DNA of 24,497 nt, taken from NCBI GenBank assembly GCA_030607715.1, contig JAUWJM010000007.1, forward strand, positions 1 through 24,497. Reading direction: 5' to 3'. The first letter of the stretch is position 1. Each line of letters begins with the position of its first letter. The notes below the pieces were generated by a model. It made no database searches, was not told the DNA's origin, and was given only the letters and a program-made list of their open reading frames with translations. Below, in pieces: positions 23,048 through 24,497 of this stretch. The position numbers and the translations under genes were made by a program. This DNA is from Candidatus Aerophobota bacterium (GTDB lineage Bacteria; Aerophobota; Aerophobia; Aerophobales; B3-G15).

Positions 23048-23076
23048 GCCTCCCCTACCCAGGTGGAGAACTTTAA
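23048..23076 (-). repeat. inverted copy of the 29-base dispersed repeat
   Basis: The complement of this stretch matches 12810-12838 at 24 of 29 positions, with an exact 12-base core GGTAGGGGAGGC. Confidence 0.7.
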
Positions 23077-23184
23077 TGAGCTCAAATTTATCCTCCCTAC
23101 TTGGCAACAATACAAAAATATTAATAACTATCAGGCATCTTAATTATGAATTAAAAACAGACTAACCCAGCCCTGAAAAAACCA

Positions 23185-24432
23185 TCAAATTTTTAAATTA
23201 TCCTGTTTTAGTTTTAAGTTGTCCTCGTCCTTTTTCTGTAATCTCTTAGATTTTAAGGCAATACCAAGTATAGCCCAAAAATAGTACTGAAAAGTTGTGG
23301 AAGCTATAAAATTTTCAGCAAGACTTCCAATTTGCCAGGCTACAAATACTGCGAACAAAATAAAAAGAAGGCTTTTAAATCTTAGATCAGTAGAGAATCT
23401 ATATCCTTGGTAAATCTGAGAACCAACTAAAATGATGAAAATGATATAAAAGAGAAGACCAATTAATCCTGTCTCAACTAAATATTTTAAAAAGTCATTA
23501 TGAGGATCATACCCTATTCCTTCATATTTCTCGAAGGGGTTTATAGAGGAAGCGGTTTGGAGACCATAGCCAAGAAGAGGTTTTTCTTTCCAGAGAGAAA
23601 GTAAATGATACCAAATGATTATTCTCTGGGTAATTGATTCCACCGGTTCCTTCTCTTCAATAGTCTTAGATATATTTATTTTTTTAATTCTTTTCCATCT
23701 TACTTGAAACTGTGGACTGGAAATGACCGTTAAAACAAAACCAATTATTAAAAAAGTAATTATTATTTTTTGCCCTTTTTTTGCTTTTAATAACAAAAAG
23801 AGAGCTAAAATCCCAAACATTACATAACCACCCAAACTAAAAGTAGCTATCAAACATCCTATCTCCAATAAAAGTAAAAAAAACCAAAATTTGTGTTTAG
23901 TAGTAGTTAATTTCCAATAAGTCAAACCAACAAAAGCTATTAAATAAAGAGCAAAAGGGTTTGGATTATTTAAAGTACCATATATTCTATAGATGCCTCC
24001 TGCAGTTGATCCACTATGAGTAATTAATTGATAAAATCCAACTGATAGGGGAATCAATAAAGATAAAAAAAGGACATTTAAAAACTTAACTCTATTGTTT
24101 CTATTTGTAAAATTAAAAGACAAGAGAAAAATCATAAAAATTGTGAAAAGACGTACCCATTCTCTAACTCCTAACAGACCCTCAAAACCAAAGTTGTAGA
24201 TACTAAGAAGAACAAAAGGTATTAAAAGTAAAAGCCAGATTCCAAAAGCTATTGTGATTTTATGGATACCTACCCTTCCTTTTAAAACAAAATATAATCC
24301 TCCACTTATTAGAATAAGAATACTCACTACAGAGGGGACATTAAGATTCATTGGGCCAATATAAAAACCAATATCAGTAAAGATATCTAAGGAACTTCTA
24401 ACCACAAGGAATGACAGAAAAAGTGCTTCCAT
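23185..24432 (-). CDS. O-antigen ligase/polymerase-like membrane protein (Wzy_C family)
   Basis: 415-residue polytopic membrane protein with about 10-12 hydrophobic segments. The family signature is in the long loop before the last helices: TQRIIIWYHLLSLW, then KPLLGYGLQTASS, then DPHNDFLKYLVETGLIGLLFY ('PLLGxGxGT...HNDFLxxLxExGxxG'), as in Wzy, WaaL and PglL relatives. It would act at the periplasmic face on undecaprenyl-linked glycan. A similar protein at 10300-11499 lies next to wzz, so one may be polymerase and the other ligase. ATG at 24432 has no clear ribosome site, and an in-frame stop (24457-24459 on the complement) lies shortly upstream. The N-terminus begins directly in a helix, so a short 5' part may have been lost. 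It is separated from the operon downstream by a 442-base repeat gap. Confidence 0.85.
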   Translation of the reverse strand: MEALFLSFLVVRSSLDIFTDIGFYIGPMNLNVPSVVSILILISGGLYFVLKGRVGIHKITIAFGIWLLLLIPFVLLSIYNFGFEGLLGVREWVRLFTIFMIFLLSFNFTNRNNRVKFLNVLFLSLLIPLSVGFYQLITHSGSTAGGIYRIYGTLNNPNPFALYLIAFVGLTYWKLTTTKHKFWFFLLLLEIGCLIATFSLGGYVMFGILALFLLLKAKKGQKIIITFLIIGFVLTVISSPQFQVRWKRIKKINISKTIEEKEPVESITQRIIIWYHLLSLWKEKPLLGYGLQTASSINPFEKYEGIGYDPHNDFLKYLVETGLIGLLFYIIFIILVGSQIYQGYRFSTDLRFKSLLFILFAVFVAWQIGSLAENFIASTTFQYYFWAILGIALKSKRLQKKDEDNLKLKQDNLKI

Positions 24433-24468
24433 TTTTAGATCATTCTTTATTTTTGGTTACTATTCAGC

Positions 24469-24492
24469 CACCAAGACACGAAGACACCAAGT
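24469..24492 (+). repeat. three tandem CACnAAGn octamers at the right edge
   Basis: CACCAAGA (24469-24476), CACGAAGA (24477-24484) and CACCAAGT (24485-24492) lie head to tail. The array may continue beyond the window. It lies just upstream of the - strand membrane-protein gene. Confidence 0.7.
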
Positions 24493-24497
24493 AAACC

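Larger units (their letters stand above)
22743..23184. other. repeat-rich non-coding gap
   Basis: No credible gene lies here. The gap contains a CGTCCC-GAA-GGGACG hairpin (22813-22827) flanked by GAGCGAAAGCGAAG; the palindrome GACATATGTC (22843-22852); a 9-bp AGGGCGACT/AGTCGCCCT hairpin (22930-22949); GGGAGGCTAAA (22978-22988); a 9-bp TCCTCTCCC/GGGAGAGGA hairpin (23005-23028); and the 29-base dispersed repeat (23048-23076). After that, 23080-23184 shows nothing. Confidence 0.7.

Noticed and set aside
1..24497. tRNA or rRNA genes
   Set aside because: I looked for tRNA-like T-loop (GGTTCRANTCC) and conserved rRNA stretches and saw none; a covariance search would settle it.

Overview
The window comes from an AT-rich genome of an uncultured bacterium that I infer to be diderm. 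It uses AGA/AGG arginine codons heavily, has ATG/GTG/TTG starts with good AAGGAG-type ribosome sites, and makes energy with a V/A-type rotary ATPase. It carries two genes of the LpxB (lipid-A-disaccharide synthase) superfamily and a large envelope-polysaccharide locus. I cannot name the phylum from sequence alone. An uncultivated candidate phylum is likely, because the proteins are clear family members but match no textbook genome that I recognise.

Layout. (1) 1-2845: the 3' end of a V-type ATPase operon on the + strand, with subunits A (partial), B and D. A perfect 12-bp hairpin sits on the A stop codon. (2) 2992-3550: an overlapping MazF/PemK-type toxin-antitoxin pair. (3) 3798-6320: two convergent LpxB-like glycosyltransferase genes separated by octamer repeats and a long imperfect palindrome. 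The second gene is intact except for one in-frame TGA at codon 199. (4) 6398-10084 (-): GT2, MsbA/PglK-like ABC half-transporter and GT4 genes in one tightly overlapped operon with a recognisable promoter. (5) 10300-12649 (+): an O-antigen polymerase/ligase-like membrane protein and a Wzz-type chain-length regulator, transcribed divergently from block 4 and probably with almost no 5' leader. (6) 12650-14561: a repeat-rich accessory strip with a consensus promoter, a DUF3782-type nuclease-fold gene with a duplicated coiled-coil segment, a decayed YgiT-type antitoxin, a DUF2283 gene and a tandem array of small hairpins. (7) 14562-22742 (-): a nucleotide-sugar and glycan-assembly operon. In transcription order it holds GT4, WecB/WbpI-like 2-epimerase, GT4, a PIN-domain/aminotransferase fusion, WbpB-like oxidoreductase, WbpD-like acetyltransferase and a WbaP-type initiating sugar-phosphate transferase. 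(8) 22743-23184: an intergenic patchwork of dispersed palindromic repeats. (9) 23185-24432 (-): a second O-antigen polymerase/ligase-like protein, then octamer repeats at the right edge.

How it works together. The oxidoreductase, aminotransferase, acetyltransferase and epimerase match the set that makes a UDP-2,3-diacetamido-2,3-dideoxy-uronic acid (ManNAc3NAcA type) in Pseudomonas aeruginosa O5. The 6-dehydrogenase (WbpA type) is not in this window. The WbaP-like enzyme would start a lipid-linked repeat unit, the GT2 and GT4 enzymes would extend it, and polymerase/ligase and Wzz proteins would polymerise and size it. No Wzx flippase is visible, so the ABC half-transporter may do that job.

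Most unusual points: the PIN-aminotransferase fusion with a degenerate PIN active site; the single TGA in the LpxB-like gene; two related hairpins with covarying stems, one on the ATPase A stop codon and one just downstream of a consensus promoter; and a tandem hairpin array whose stems also covary.
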